This document shows, one piece after another, positions 12,614 through 19,303 of a stretch of DNA of 19,303 bases. Within the stretch, counting starts at the first letter, position 1; each line of letters starts with the position of its first letter. Origin of the DNA: Candidatus Pacearchaeota archaeon (lineage in GTDB: Archaea; Nanobdellota; Nanobdellia; Pacearchaeales; GW2011-AR1). The notes under the pieces are model-generated. The model ran no database searches, had not been told where the DNA came from, and was given only the letters and a program-made list of their open reading frames with translations. A program made the position numbers and the translations under genes. The stretch spans positions 1 through 19,303 of the forward strand of contig JAFCEV010000007.1 of assembly GCA_017608985.1 (NCBI GenBank). The letters run 5' to 3'.

Positions 12614-12757
12614 TTATTTCAAACACGCAGGTTTTTCTCCTCTTTCTCTATGATATGCAATACATTCGCAACAGATTCCCTTCCTCTCACAGCCAGGCCA
12701 GTCGCACGGACATTCTTTTAAGTTTTCTTCTTTATTCGGACAAGGTTTTCTTGCCAT
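12614..12757 (-). CDS. Small cysteine-rich protein, DUF6485-like
   Basis: The ORF encodes 47 residues: MARKPCPNKEENLKECPCDW, then PGCERKGICCECIAYHRERG, then EKPACLK. Eight cysteines and one His suggest binding of metal, perhaps zinc or an iron-sulfur cluster. The pattern CxRKGxCCECxxYHRxxGExPAC resembles the small DUF6485 family, recalled from memory. The stop is 2 nt before the RuBisCO ATG, and the gene follows a 14-codon mini-ORF after CysRS, so all may be one message. The function is unknown. Confidence 0.75.
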   Translation of the reverse strand: MARKPCPNKEENLKECPCDWPGCERKGICCECIAYHRERGEKPACLK

Positions 12758-12758
12758 T

Positions 12759-12803
12759 TTATCTTTTCTTCTTTTTCGCTTTCTTTTTACTTTTACAAGC
12801 CAT
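12759..12803 (-). CDS. Candidate 14-residue lysine-rich mini-ORF
   Basis: MACKSKKKAKKKKR fills the gap between the CysRS stop (12812) and the cysteine-rich ORF, with 1 nt to the latter. A GGGGT stretch lies 4 nt before the ATG and may act as a weak SD. The regular spacing argues for translation, but such a short A-rich ORF can occur by chance. Confidence 0.3.
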   Translation of the reverse strand: MACKSKKKAKKKKR

Positions 12804-12811
12804 TTTTACCC

Positions 12812-14179
12812 CTATAGTTTTCTAATAATACTCCTTTTTTCCGTATCTTCAACAACATAGCCCAACTTTTTAATCTTTGCTCTTAATTTATCTGCTTTTT
12901 TCCAATCTTTTTTCTTCCGTAATTTTTCCCTTTCTTTAATTAACTTTTTAACTTCAGCAGGAATTTTAATTTTTTCTTTCTTTAATAAATTCAAACCAAA
13001 AACCTCATCCATTTTTTTTATTGTTCCCAATTTTCCTTTTGCTTTTTTATCCCTTACTAATTTCCATAAAACTTGTAATGCACTTGGAATATCCAAATCA
13101 TTATTAATTGTTTCTTCAAATTCTTCAAGATATTTTTTATTTACCTTTTTATCTTTTATCTCTGAAATTATATTCTTTAATCTTTGATATGATGTCTGTG
13201 CAGATTCTAATTTTTCAATTGAAAAATTCAAAGGTTTTCTGTAATGTGTTGTTAGACATAAATATCTGAATTCTAAAGGAGAAAACCCTTTTTTTTCAAG
13301 CTGGCTTAGAGTATATAAACCACCTTTACTTTTCGAGATTTTTTCTCCTTTGAAAAGTAGCCATGCAGCATGCAACCAGTATTTAACCCATGGTTTTTTC
13401 CCAAAAGCCGCTTCTGCCTGTGCAATTTCATTTGTGTGATGGATAGGAATGTGTTCCTGTCCCCCTGTATGGATATCAAATTGCCTTCCTAAATATTTGC
13501 TTGACATAGCAGAGCATTCTATATGCCAGCCAGGATAACCAATTCCCCATGGAGAGTTCCATTCCTGCTGTCTGCTCTCTGATTTTTTAGAAAATTTCCA
13601 TAATGCAAAATCGGTCTTGTTTTTTTTCTTACCAATAGCAATCCTTTTACCTGCTTTTAATTTTTCCTTTTTTAATCTTGCAAGTTTTCCATAATCTTCA
13701 AGTTTGCTTGTATCAAAATAAATTCCATCAGAAGTCTTATAAGTATAACCTTTTTTTTCTAAAATTTTTATTAAATTAATCTGTTCTTTAATATGTGCAG
13801 TTGCTTTTGACCAGAAATCAGGTTCAATTATATTGAGTTTTTTAAAATCTTCTTTGAAAACTTTAAAATAATAATTTGTAATTTCAGATGCTTTCTTTTT
13901 TTCTTTTTTTGCAGCTCTTTCAATTTTGTCTTCGCCTGTATCTGAATCATTTGTTAAATGCCCGACATCTGTGACATTAATCACGTGCTTGACATTATAA
14001 CCATTAAATTCTAAAATTCTTTTTAAGATATCCCAGGAAATATAACTTCTCATGTTTCCAATATGCTGATAAGAATAAACAGTAGGTCCACACGAATACA
14101 TTCCAACTTTTTTACTTCTCTTATCAATCGGTCTGAAAACCTCTTTTTTTCTTGTTAAGGTATTATAAAGTTCTAACAT
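12812..14179 (-). CDS. cysS: Cysteinyl-tRNA synthetase
   Basis: This 455-residue class I synthetase charges tRNA-Cys. The signature YSCGPTVYSYQHIGNMRSYI (28-47) carries C30 (zinc ligand) and HIGN (39-42). WHIECSAMS has C222, and IPIHHTNEIAQAEA has H247/H248 and E251, completing the zinc site. KGEKISKSKGG (277-287) is the KMSKS loop. The C-terminal domain is helical and ends with the Lys-rich KEREKLRKKKDWKKADKLRA motif typical of CysRS. TTTTTAAA at 14201-14208, 25 nt upstream, suggests a leaderless transcript. The downstream small ORFs and RuBisCO follow closely and are probably on the same message. Some methanogens lack CysRS; this organism uses the direct route. Confidence 0.97.
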   Translation of the reverse strand: MLELYNTLTRKKEVFRPIDKRSKKVGMYSCGPTVYSYQHIGNMRSYISWDILKRILEFNGYNVKHVINVTDVGHLTNDSDTGEDKIERAAKKEKKKASEITNYYFKVFKEDFKKLNIIEPDFWSKATAHIKEQINLIKILEKKGYTYKTSDGIYFDTSKLEDYGKLARLKKEKLKAGKRIAIGKKKNKTDFALWKFSKKSESRQQEWNSPWGIGYPGWHIECSAMSSKYLGRQFDIHTGGQEHIPIHHTNEIAQAEAAFGKKPWVKYWLHAAWLLFKGEKISKSKGGLYTLSQLEKKGFSPLEFRYLCLTTHYRKPLNFSIEKLESAQTSYQRLKNIISEIKDKKVNKKYLEEFEETINNDLDIPSALQVLWKLVRDKKAKGKLGTIKKMDEVFGLNLLKKEKIKIPAEVKKLIKEREKLRKKKDWKKADKLRAKIKKLGYVVEDTEKRSIIRKL

Positions 14180-14200
14180 GATTAAATTAAGAAATATTAA

Positions 14201-14208
14201 TTTAAAAA
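14201..14208 (-). promoter_or_regulatory. TATA-like box for cysS and the downstream genes
   Basis: On the minus strand TTTTTAAA is centred about 25 nt upstream of the cysS ATG at 14179, in the gap just after the pilin-like gene. Confidence 0.5.
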
Positions 14209-14213
14209 TTGTT

Positions 14214-14762
14214 TTATTTTATTGTTAGTTGAAGATCTACTCCATCATATGGGCTGCCGTCTGCTGTACTAACTTCAAGCCGGTACAATACTTGACAAAG
14301 TTTTGCTGTTTCAGGAATTGCGAGATTGATTCTTAATGGATTTGATAAAATGCCCCCAGAAGCAAGATGAATATTACTTCGTTTTTTTCCTAAAGTTATT
14401 AGATTTATTATCTGATCTTCAGTCATTGTACAAGTACCTTTATCTGCAAGGGTTATTTCATATGAAAAAGTTTCATCTGTTTCCAATCTATTATTTATTA
14501 AAAGTCCGAAACCATCGCTTTTTCCTTTTTTAATTTCCAATGAATTTGTTTGAGGATAAATAATTATTCTTTGTTCTTCGTCTGTAGAATAAAGTTTATT
14601 TAATTCATTATATAATTGTTCTTCAGTTAAATCAATTGCTCCTTTTGCACCTGTAAAAATCTTCTGGATAAGAATAATCCCCAAGACCAAAACACTCATA
14701 AGCAAAACTATTGTAACAATTGTTCCTATACTCATTTCCATTGCTGCTTTTTTTGGTTTCAT
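14214..14762 (-). CDS. Single-pass surface protein with pilin-like N-terminus
   Basis: The protein has 182 residues. The N-terminus MKPKKAAMEMSIGTIVTIVL is followed by more hydrophobic residues to about 35. A short basic start, small residues, a Glu and then a long hydrophobic helix resemble archaeal pilins with class III signal peptides, although the usual KKG/A processing site is only approximate. The rest is a polar, probably beta-rich outer domain with two cysteines (about C112 and C158: DKGTCTMTED and TAKLCQVLYR) that could form a disulfide. It is translated after a 93-residue membrane protein with a 4-bp overlap. A surface or pilus-related role is inference. Confidence 0.65.
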   Translation of the reverse strand: MKPKKAAMEMSIGTIVTIVLLMSVLVLGIILIQKIFTGAKGAIDLTEEQLYNELNKLYSTDEEQRIIIYPQTNSLEIKKGKSDGFGLLINNRLETDETFSYEITLADKGTCTMTEDQIINLITLGKKRSNIHLASGGILSNPLRINLAIPETAKLCQVLYRLEVSTADGSPYDGVDLQLTIK

Positions 14763-15040
14763 GTTACTATTCCTGAAAGATTTTGCATCATTACTGCGAG
14801 AAGAGATATAGTTAACATAATTATTGCCAAAAATAAACCAATCATATTCAAAACAAAACCCCAGAGATTTAATTTCTTGGAATTTTTACCTTTTTTTACA
14901 TATGCGAATACAGCTCCTAAAATTCCTGTTATTCCGACAAGATAAGGTATGAAAAAAGCGAAAATTATTGAAACCACACCCATAATAATCGAAGTTATAC
15001 TTAAAACATCTCTCGAAGATTTCACCTTCTTTTTTGCCAT
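14759..15040 (-). CDS. Small membrane protein, DUF4190-like
   Basis: The protein has 93 residues. After a basic N-terminus (MAKKKVKSSRDVLSITSIIM) come hydrophobic helices at about 13-45, broken by Pro-Tyr-Leu-Val-Gly, then a basic loop KKGKNSKKLN, and a last helix LWGFVLNMIGLFLAIIMLTI (59-78) with a short hydrophobic tail. The Gly-rich helix pairs with a basic loop resemble DUF4190 proteins; I am moderately sure. TTTATAAA at 15062-15069, 25 nt upstream of the ATG, sits directly behind the tRNA-Phe gene. Its stop overlaps the pilin-like gene start by 4 bp. Confidence 0.65.
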   Translation of the reverse strand: MAKKKVKSSRDVLSITSIIMGVVSIIFAFFIPYLVGITGILGAVFAYVKKGKNSKKLNLWGFVLNMIGLFLAIIMLTISLLAVMMQNLSGIVT

Positions 15041-15061
15041 ATTTTATTTAGTTGTTTTTAT

Positions 15062-15069
15062 TTTATAAA
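15062..15069 (-). promoter_or_regulatory. TATA box for the two membrane-protein genes
   Basis: TTTATAAA, centred 25.5 nt upstream of the ATG at 15040 and 10 nt beyond the 3' end of the tRNA-Phe gene, marks a separate leaderless unit. Confidence 0.5.
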
Positions 15070-15078
15070 TGTTTTCAA

Positions 15079-15150
15079 TGGGAACGCGGGGAGTCGAACC
15101 CCGGACACCATGAGCTTCAGTCATGTGCTCTCCCGCTGAGCTACATTCCC
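15079..15150 (-). tRNA. tRNA-Phe (anticodon GAA)
   Basis: The minus strand folds as a complete cloverleaf of 72 nt. The acceptor pairs GGGAATG with CGTTCCC (one G-T pair), the D-stem is GCTC/GAGC, the anticodon stem is CATGA/TCATG with loop CTGAAGC (anticodon GAA), and the T-arm is CGGGG-TTCGACT-CCCCG. The discriminator is A. There is no intron, and CCA is not encoded after the discriminator. Confidence 0.96.
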
Positions 15151-15217
15151 AATGAAATTAAATATATCTTTTTACTTTTAAATGTTGTTAAAAAGAATTC
15201 TTGAATATGATTTTGTA

Positions 15218-15463
15218 TTAATATTTGATTGTTATCTCTAATGTTTTTCCTTTTGGAACTATCTCTGGTAATCTTTTATAAGCCGTAATCATCGTAGAAA
15301 GAAAAATCTCATTTTGTACTACTTCGTCAGGAAGTTCTTCTCCAGATTTTCTTGGAATGTATTTAATTTGCAGCTCATCTCCAAGCTTTTCATAATCTTT
15401 TTCAGGTTTTTGTCCTTTTTCTAATCTCTTAATTTTGATTATAATCCATAACCTTTTCCACAT
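15218..15463 (-). CDS. Hypothetical protein
   Basis: The protein has 81 residues and I do not recognise it. A basic amphipathic start (MWKRLWIIIKIKRLEKGQKP) is followed by a charged middle (YEKLGDELQIKYIPRKSGEE), a helix (NEIFLSTMITAYKRLPEIVP) and a final strand KTLEITIKY. There is no clear membrane span. It stands alone between the RNase P RNA gene and tRNA-Phe, in the same direction as both. A TTTTAAATTT sequence near 15471-15480 lies rather close to the ATG for a TATA box. Confidence 0.55.
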   Translation of the reverse strand: MWKRLWIIIKIKRLEKGQKPEKDYEKLGDELQIKYIPRKSGEELPDEVVQNEIFLSTMITAYKRLPEIVPKGKTLEITIKY

Positions 15464-15496
15464 ATCTAATTTTTAAATTTTAGGGTAGTAAATTGA

Positions 15497-15510
15497 TAAA
15501 AAGAAAAAAG
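15497..15510 (-). terminator. Oligo-T terminator of the RNase P RNA gene
   Basis: Directly after the P1 helix the minus strand reads CTTTTTTCTTTTT. Runs of T on the non-template strand are the usual archaeal termination signal. Confidence 0.6.
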
Positions 15511-15783
15511 TAAGTTGGGAATAGGCCGCCTTTTGTCGTTCGTCGTATTCGAACCGAACGTGTTAACATTTGACTATGCAGCTCTAAGCCTTGCACTGGT
15601 TGGGATGCTCGTTCCACCGTAACTAAATACGCTCGTCTCTATACCAGAGCCGTACTTCACAGCACCTGAGATTTCTCTCAGCAACCTTAATTAGTGGGCG
15701 GACCTTCCACAGAACTTAGAAATCATATTCAAGATTTCTTGATGATTTAACACCAAAGTCCCGAAAGTTAACTACCCAACTTA
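15511..15783 (-). ncRNA. rnpB: RNase P RNA
   Basis: The 273-nt minus-strand segment is closed by a perfect 9-bp P1 helix (TAAGTTGGG at 15783-15775 with CCCAACTTA at 15519-15511). P4 is clear: AGG-U-CCGCC (15705-15697) pairs with GGCGG-CCU (15530-15523) and keeps the universally bulged U. After P4 comes the typical CUAU ending. Other hairpins are AAATCAT/ATGATTT with an inner CAAGA/TCTTG (15720-15748), CTGAGA-GAAA-TCTCAG with a GNRA tetraloop (15666-15681) and CGTTCG/CGAACG (15537-15560). The RNA is the catalytic part of the enzyme that trims tRNA 5' ends. SRP RNA and rRNA were considered and do not fit. The ends are inferred from P1. Confidence 0.88.
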
Positions 15784-15805
15784 CAATATTACAGCGAAGA
15801 ATGAC

Positions 15806-15818
15806 TTTTTAAACTTTA
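15806..15818. promoter_or_regulatory. Shared bidirectional TATA element between rnpB and the ATPase gene
   Basis: TTTAAA (15808-15813) within TTTTTAAACTTTA is palindromic. Its centre is 27 nt from the predicted RNase P RNA 5' end (15783) and 24.5 nt from the ATPase ATG (15835). One element could therefore serve both directions. Confidence 0.5.
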
Positions 15819-15834
15819 TTGTCTCTATGATTTT

Positions 15835-18459
15835 ATGGGATTTCATTCAAAAACAAAAGAGGAGATACTGAAAGAATTTAGTACTTCTGATAAGGGATTG
15901 AGTCAAGAAGAAGCACAAAAAAGACTTTTAAAATACGGAAAAAATGTTTTAAAGAAGACCCATAAATTAAAGCCAATAAAAATCCTATTTGAGCAATTTA
16001 AATCTTTTTTAATTTATATACTTCTTATCGCAGTTATTGTGTCTTTTTTAATTGGAAATCTAATTGATGCCCTTGTTATTTTAGCAATAGTTATTCTTAA
16101 TGCTTCAATTGGTTTTTTTCAACAATACAGGGCAGAAAAAGCAATAATTAGTTTAAGGAATCTGTTAGTTCCGACTTCAGTAGTAATAAGAGGGGGTAAA
16201 CACAAAAAAATTCCTTCTTCTGAAATTGTTCCGGGAGATTTTTTAATTTTTGAACCAGGAAATAAAATTAATGCAGATTGTAGAATTATTGAAAGTAATA
16301 ATCTACAAGCAAATGAAGCTATTTTAACAGGAGAAAGTATGCCTGTGAATAAGTTTGATGAAAAACTTCCTCTTGAAACAACTCTTGCTGAAAGATTAAA
16401 TATGCTTTATACAGGGACACAAATCACCAGGGGTTCTGCAAGAGCAGTTGTTGTTGCAACTGGAATGAATTCTGAGTTTGGAAAAATAGCAACAGAGCTT
16501 CAAGAAATAAAAATTCAAAAGACACCTATACAAAAAAGATTAGACAAATTCTCAAAACAATTGGGATTTATTGTTTTAGGAATAGTTTTGATTATAATGT
16601 TCCTTGGATTTTTAGAACATTTTGATAAATTAGAAATGTTTATGACTTCTATTGCCCTTGCTGTAAGTGCAATTCCTGAAGGACTTCCAGCTGCCCTAGC
16701 TATTTCATTTGCAATTTCCTCTGTTTTTATGTCTAAGAAAAATGTAATTATTCGAAAACTTCCTGCAGTAGAGAGTCTTGGAAGTGTTACTGTTATTTGT
16801 GCTGATAAAACAGGAACTTTAACTGAGGAAAAAATGTATGTTCAGGAGATTTTCACCAACGGAAAATCATTTCTCAAAAAAGAAAATAAAATTTTATTAA
16901 ATAATAAACAAGTAGATTTAACAACAAACAGAGAATTTATCCAATTAATTAAAACAAGTCTCTTGTGTAATGATGCTCGTTTTGAAAAACTTGAATCTGG
17001 AAGTTATTCTTTTACAGGAGATTCAACAGAAGAGGCATTGATAAGACTTGCATTAGATTTGAATATAAGTAAAAAGAAATTAACAGAAGATGAGCCAAAA
17101 ATAAAGAAATTTGAATTTGATTCTAATAGAAAGATGATGTCTATTCTTAGGAAATTTGGAAAAAACAACGTTCTTTATTCAAAAGGAGCCCCTGAAAAAA
17201 TAATTTCTAAAAGTTCTTTTGAAATGATTAATGGACAAATAAAAAAACTTAGTGAGGAAAGAAAAAAACAATTAATTAATGAGTCTGGAAAAATGGAAGA
17301 AAGAGCTCTTAGGGTTCTTGGATTTGCATATAGGAATTTCTCTGAAAAATCTAAGGTAGAAGAAAAAGGATTAGTGTTTCTTGGTCTTATGGGGATGATA
17401 GATCCTCCAAGAAAAGAAGTAAAAGATGCTATCCAATTAACAAGAAGTGCTGGAATAAAAATTAAAATAATTACAGGAGATTCTGCTTTGACAGCAAAGG
17501 CAATCGCAATGCAGATAGGAATTAAAGGAGAGATAATGACAGGGATAGAATTAGAAAAAATATCCGAAGAAGAATTAGGAAAAGTTATTGATAGGATCTC
17601 TATTTTTGCAAGAACAAACCCTAAACAAAAATTAAAAATAGTAAAGATTCTCCAGGAAAATAAAGAAATAGTTGCAGTAACTGGAGATGGAATAAATGAT
17701 GTCTTAGCCTTAAAATCCGCAGATATTGGAGTTGCCATGGGGCAGAGAGGAACAGAGGTTGCAAGAGATGTTTCAGATGTAGTCTTAATTGATGATAATT
17801 TTGCTTCAATTGTAGAAGGGGTTAAAGAAGGAAGAAAAACATATGATAATATTAAGAAATTTACAAAGTATCTTTTGGCAGTTAACTTTAGTGAGATTCT
17901 TCTAGTTATTATTGCTCTTTTTATGAGAATGCCTCTTCCATTAATTCCTCTCCAAATCTTATGGATTAATCTAATAACAGATTCTTTTCCTGCATTAACC
18001 ATGGTCTTTGAAAAAGAAGAAAATGTAATGAAAACCAAACCGCGTAAAGAAAAGAGTCTTTTAAATGGAATTTGGAAATTTATTCTAATTGGAGGTTTAT
18101 TAAATTTTATTGTGTGTTTTGCAGTTTATCTTATTGGAATTAATAATGGTTTAGCAATTGAACAAACAAGAACAATGGTTTTAACAACAGGAATTTTGTT
18201 TGAATTATTTTTTATTTATACCTGTAGAAGTAAAAAACCACTTATAGAGATAGGAATTTTCTCAAATAAATGGCTTAATTATGCAATTATATTCGCTTTA
18301 GCTGCACAGTTTATACTGCTTTACACGCCTTTAGCAACAATATTTGGGGTTGTTCCATTAACAATACAGAATTGGTTGTTTATATTGCCTTTTGCAGTTT
18401 CAGGATTAGTTGTTTTTGAGATTGGAAAATATTTTAGAAGAAAATCTAAATTAATTTAA
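15835..18459 (+). CDS. P-type cation ATPase, P2A (Ca2+-pump-like)
   Basis: The protein has 874 residues. Domains in order are: N-terminal cation ATPase region; helices M1-M2 (about 55-95); actuator domain with LTGES (164-168); M3-M4 with AIPEGLP (E282); phosphorylation site D324 in CADKTGT; nucleotide domain with GDSTEEA (395-401), FEFDSNRKMMS and KGAPE (450-454); hinge TGDGIND (616-622); M5-M10. The Ca2+-site residues of SERCA have matches: E282 (PEGL), N684 and E687 (AVNFSEIL), and N712, T715, D716 (INLITD). Ca2+ export is the best guess; Mn2+ is possible. The hinge reads GDGINDVLALKSADIG where the family usually has NDAPALK. The ATG lies 24.5 nt from a TATA element, so the message is probably leaderless. 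Its 3' end overlaps the convergent gene by 14 bp. Confidence 0.95.
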   Translation: MGFHSKTKEEILKEFSTSDKGLSQEEAQKRLLKYGKNVLKKTHKLKPIKILFEQFKSFLIYILLIAVIVSFLIGNLIDALVILAIVILNASIGFFQQYRAEKAIISLRNLLVPTSVVIRGGKHKKIPSSEIVPGDFLIFEPGNKINADCRIIESNNLQANEAILTGESMPVNKFDEKLPLETTLAERLNMLYTGTQITRGSARAVVVATGMNSEFGKIATELQEIKIQKTPIQKRLDKFSKQLGFIVLGIVLIIMFLGFLEHFDKLEMFMTSIALAVSAIPEGLPAALAISFAISSVFMSKKNVIIRKLPAVESLGSVTVICADKTGTLTEEKMYVQEIFTNGKSFLKKENKILLNNKQVDLTTNREFIQLIKTSLLCNDARFEKLESGSYSFTGDSTEEALIRLALDLNISKKKLTEDEPKIKKFEFDSNRKMMSILRKFGKNNVLYSKGAPEKIISKSSFEMINGQIKKLSEERKKQLINESGKMEERALRVLGFAYRNFSEKSKVEEKGLVFLGLMGMIDPPRKEVKDAIQLTRSAGIKIKIITGDSALTAKAIAMQIGIKGEIMTGIELEKISEEELGKVIDRISIFARTNPKQKLKIVKILQENKEIVAVTGDGINDVLALKSADIGVAMGQRGTEVARDVSDVVLIDDNFASIVEGVKEGRKTYDNIKKFTKYLLAVNFSEILLVIIALFMRMPLPLIPLQILWINLITDSFPALTMVFEKEENVMKTKPRKEKSLLNGIWKFILIGGLLNFIVCFAVYLIGINNGLAIEQTRTMVLTTGILFELFFIYTCRSKKPLIEIGIFSNKWLNYAIIFALAAQFILLYTPLATIFGVVPLTIQNWLFILPFAVSGLVVFEIGKYFRRKSKLI

Positions 18460-18919
18460 TTAAAAAAAGAATTGTTAAACTAACTCCTGCTCCAAACATA
18501 CATCCTGTCATTTTTCCTAAAGAGGAAGACAGTGCTTTTCTTTTACTTTCAAACTTTGTTTTTTCTTTTTGTCTTTCAGAAACATATCCTTCAAAAAAAC
18601 CTCCAATTCCGTCAGTTATTGTATTCCCAGCAACACCCCCCATTATTGCACCAGGAACTCCTGCAAGAATTCCACCAACAATTGCAGCAAAGACCATAAC
18701 TCCATTATCTACAAATCCAAAAGTTAAATCAGGGTAAACATATCTTAATTCAATTTTCATAATTTTCATAAAGATTAAATTTAAAACCCCTAATGCTAAA
18801 AAAGCCAGTCCTATAAAAGTGTTATTAAATATAAAGTATGAAACAACTGTGACAACAACAATTGAAACACCAATTAAACTTACAAGCGCTTTAAAAAAAT
18901 GCCTCGTTGTTTTTTTCAT
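18446..18919 (-). CDS. Multi-helix membrane protein of unknown function
   Basis: I chose the ATG at 18919 (157 residues, MKKTTRHFFKALVSLIGVSI) over the longer frame to 19015, because a TTAAATATC box lies about 23 nt upstream of it, fitting the leaderless pattern of this genome. Hydrophobic helices lie at about 10-28, 30-48, 73-96 and 137-156. A Gly-rich segment, GAIMGGVAGNTITDGIGGFF (about 92-111), then EGYVSERQKEKTKF is weakly like the small-residue and Ser-Glu pattern of VIT1/CCC1-type transporters, but the match is too short to assign. The C-terminal codons overlap the end of the ATPase gene on the other strand. Confidence 0.7.
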   Translation of the reverse strand: MKKTTRHFFKALVSLIGVSIVVVTVVSYFIFNNTFIGLAFLALGVLNLIFMKIMKIELRYVYPDLTFGFVDNGVMVFAAIVGGILAGVPGAIMGGVAGNTITDGIGGFFEGYVSERQKEKTKFESKRKALSSSLGKMTGCMFGAGVSLTILFLIKLI

Positions 18920-19020
18920 AATAGAAATAATAAAAAGATATTTAAGAAACTTTTGTTTTCGATATTTTTTGAGACTAAGAGAAAACATTAAAAATGTAAA
19001 TTTCTTAATATTCAAATAAA

Positions 19021-19029
19021 AGGAGGTGA
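19021..19029 (+). promoter_or_regulatory. Strong Shine-Dalgarno before the last gene
   Basis: AGGAGGTGA is a near-perfect match to the anti-SD at the 16S rRNA 3' end and lies 5 nt before the ATG at 19035. It is the strongest SD in the window. Confidence 0.8.
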
Positions 19030-19034
19030 ATTAT

Positions 19035-19303
19035 ATGGTTGATTTTGGTGTTGGAAGTATTATAGGTTTGTTAGCCGGTCTTGTAGTTTTTATAGTTCTT
19101 CTTTCAATTGCATTATATGTATATTATGCTTTTGTATGGATGACTATTGCAAGAAAACTTAAGTACAAGTATCCTTGGCTTGCATGGATTCCTATAGCTA
19201 ATTTCTTTCTAGTTCCAATTCTAGCTAAGAAAGATTGGACTTGGGGATTTATATTCTTAGTACCGATTGCTAATGTAGTGTTCTTCTTTATATGGACATG
19301 GAA
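19035..19303 (+). CDS. Multi-helix membrane protein, cut by window edge (DUF5684-like)
   Basis: The first 89 codons are present. They start MVDFGVGSIIGLLAGLVVFI, a long N-terminal membrane helix with an outward or periplasm-like start. The next part reads YYAFVWMTIARKLKYKYPWL, then AWIPIANFFLVPILAKKDWT, then WGFIFLVPIANVVFFFIWTW. The repeated WIPIAN/VPIAN motif and the IARKL helix resemble the archaeal/bacterial DUF5684 membrane family, recalled from memory. The excellent SD supports the start. The function is unknown. Confidence 0.8.
   Translation, partial: MVDFGVGSIIGLLAGLVVFIVLLSIALYVYYAFVWMTIARKLKYKYPWLAWIPIANFFLVPILAKKDWTWGFIFLVPIANVVFFFIWTW

Noticed and set aside
15511..15783. Possible SRP RNA or 5S rRNA
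   Set aside because: The P1 and P4 pairings with the bulged U and the end sequence fit RNase P RNA; SRP helix 8 and 5S features are not seen.
17175..18038. 287-codon minus-strand open frame inside the ATPase gene
   Set aside because: It is antisense to the strongly conserved P-type ATPase; its translation is hydrophobic and Ser/Ile-rich, as expected from reading AT-rich coding DNA backwards.
18920..19015. Extra 32 N-terminal codons on the 18446-18919 membrane protein
   Set aside because: The TATA-like box lies within this extension about 23 nt before the internal ATG, and the extension looks non-coding.
1..19303. CRISPR arrays, insertion sequences, prophage, integrase or toxin-antitoxin modules
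   Set aside because: I saw no regularly spaced repeats, transposase or integrase motifs, or recognisable toxin-antitoxin pair; the small overlapping ORFs sit inside housekeeping operons.

Overview
The window looks like a piece of an AT-rich, gene-dense archaeal chromosome, most likely from a small-genome DPANN-type lineage (Woesearchaeota/Pacearchaeota-like; the lineage is inference). The archaeal signs are class I lysyl-tRNA synthetase, Cbf5, TrmY, ribosomal proteins eS19, eL39 and eL31, a DUF1931 histone-fold protein, form III-like RuBisCO, archaeal-style RNase P RNA and TATA-box promoters. Many genes have a TATA-like box centred about 24-26 nt upstream of the start codon, which suggests leaderless mRNAs. 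Genes inside operons overlap by 4 bp (ATGA), and a few genes instead carry a strong Shine-Dalgarno (SD) sequence.

Layout on the minus strand, read from high to low coordinates. 15783-15511: RNase P RNA, followed by a small unknown gene and tRNA-Phe(GAA). 15040-14214: two small membrane proteins overlapping by 4 bp, one pilin-like. 14179-11358: CysRS, a 14-codon basic mini-ORF, a 47-residue cysteine-rich protein and RuBisCO, closely packed. 11323-10327: an unknown protein, a two-helix membrane protein and a Nudix hydrolase. 10045-9346: a stand-alone NFACT-R protein followed by two related tiny proteins, the second frameshifted. 9241-8993: a YhbY/CRM RNA-binding protein. 8837-7167: ribosomal operon eS19 / unknown / eL39 / unknown / eL31. 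7138-6437: AlkD-like glycosylase. 6376-4929: Cbf5 and TrmY (tRNA T-loop positions 55 and 54). 4904-4335: acylphosphatase and an unknown protein. 4302-3327: a short upstream ORF copying the RNase HI N-terminus, RNase HI, and a MazG-like pyrophosphohydrolase with an internal duplication. 3295-1575: class I LysRS and the DUF1931 protein. 1524-1: a PD-(D/E)xK nuclease, a membrane-anchored ComEA-like helix-hairpin-helix protein, and a protein cut by the window edge.

Only three genes are on the plus strand: a small two-helix membrane protein (10135), a P2A-type, Ca2+-pump-like ATPase (15835-18459) and a multi-helix membrane protein cut by the right edge (19035). A minus-strand membrane protein (18919-18446) converges on the ATPase.

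Most of the content is information processing: tRNA charging and modification, ribosome components, RNase P and RNase H. Membrane and surface proteins and one nucleotide-carbon enzyme (RuBisCO) make up most of the rest. I see no insertion sequence, CRISPR array, prophage or rRNA gene. No single large new system stands out. The items most worth a second look are regulatory or evolutionary: the RNase HI upstream ORF, the dyad centred on a TATA box before the nuclease gene, the shared palindromic TATA between rnpB and the ATPase, the two-hairpin leader of eS19, the unknown ORFs inside the ribosomal operon, and the NFACT-R/tiny paralogue cluster.
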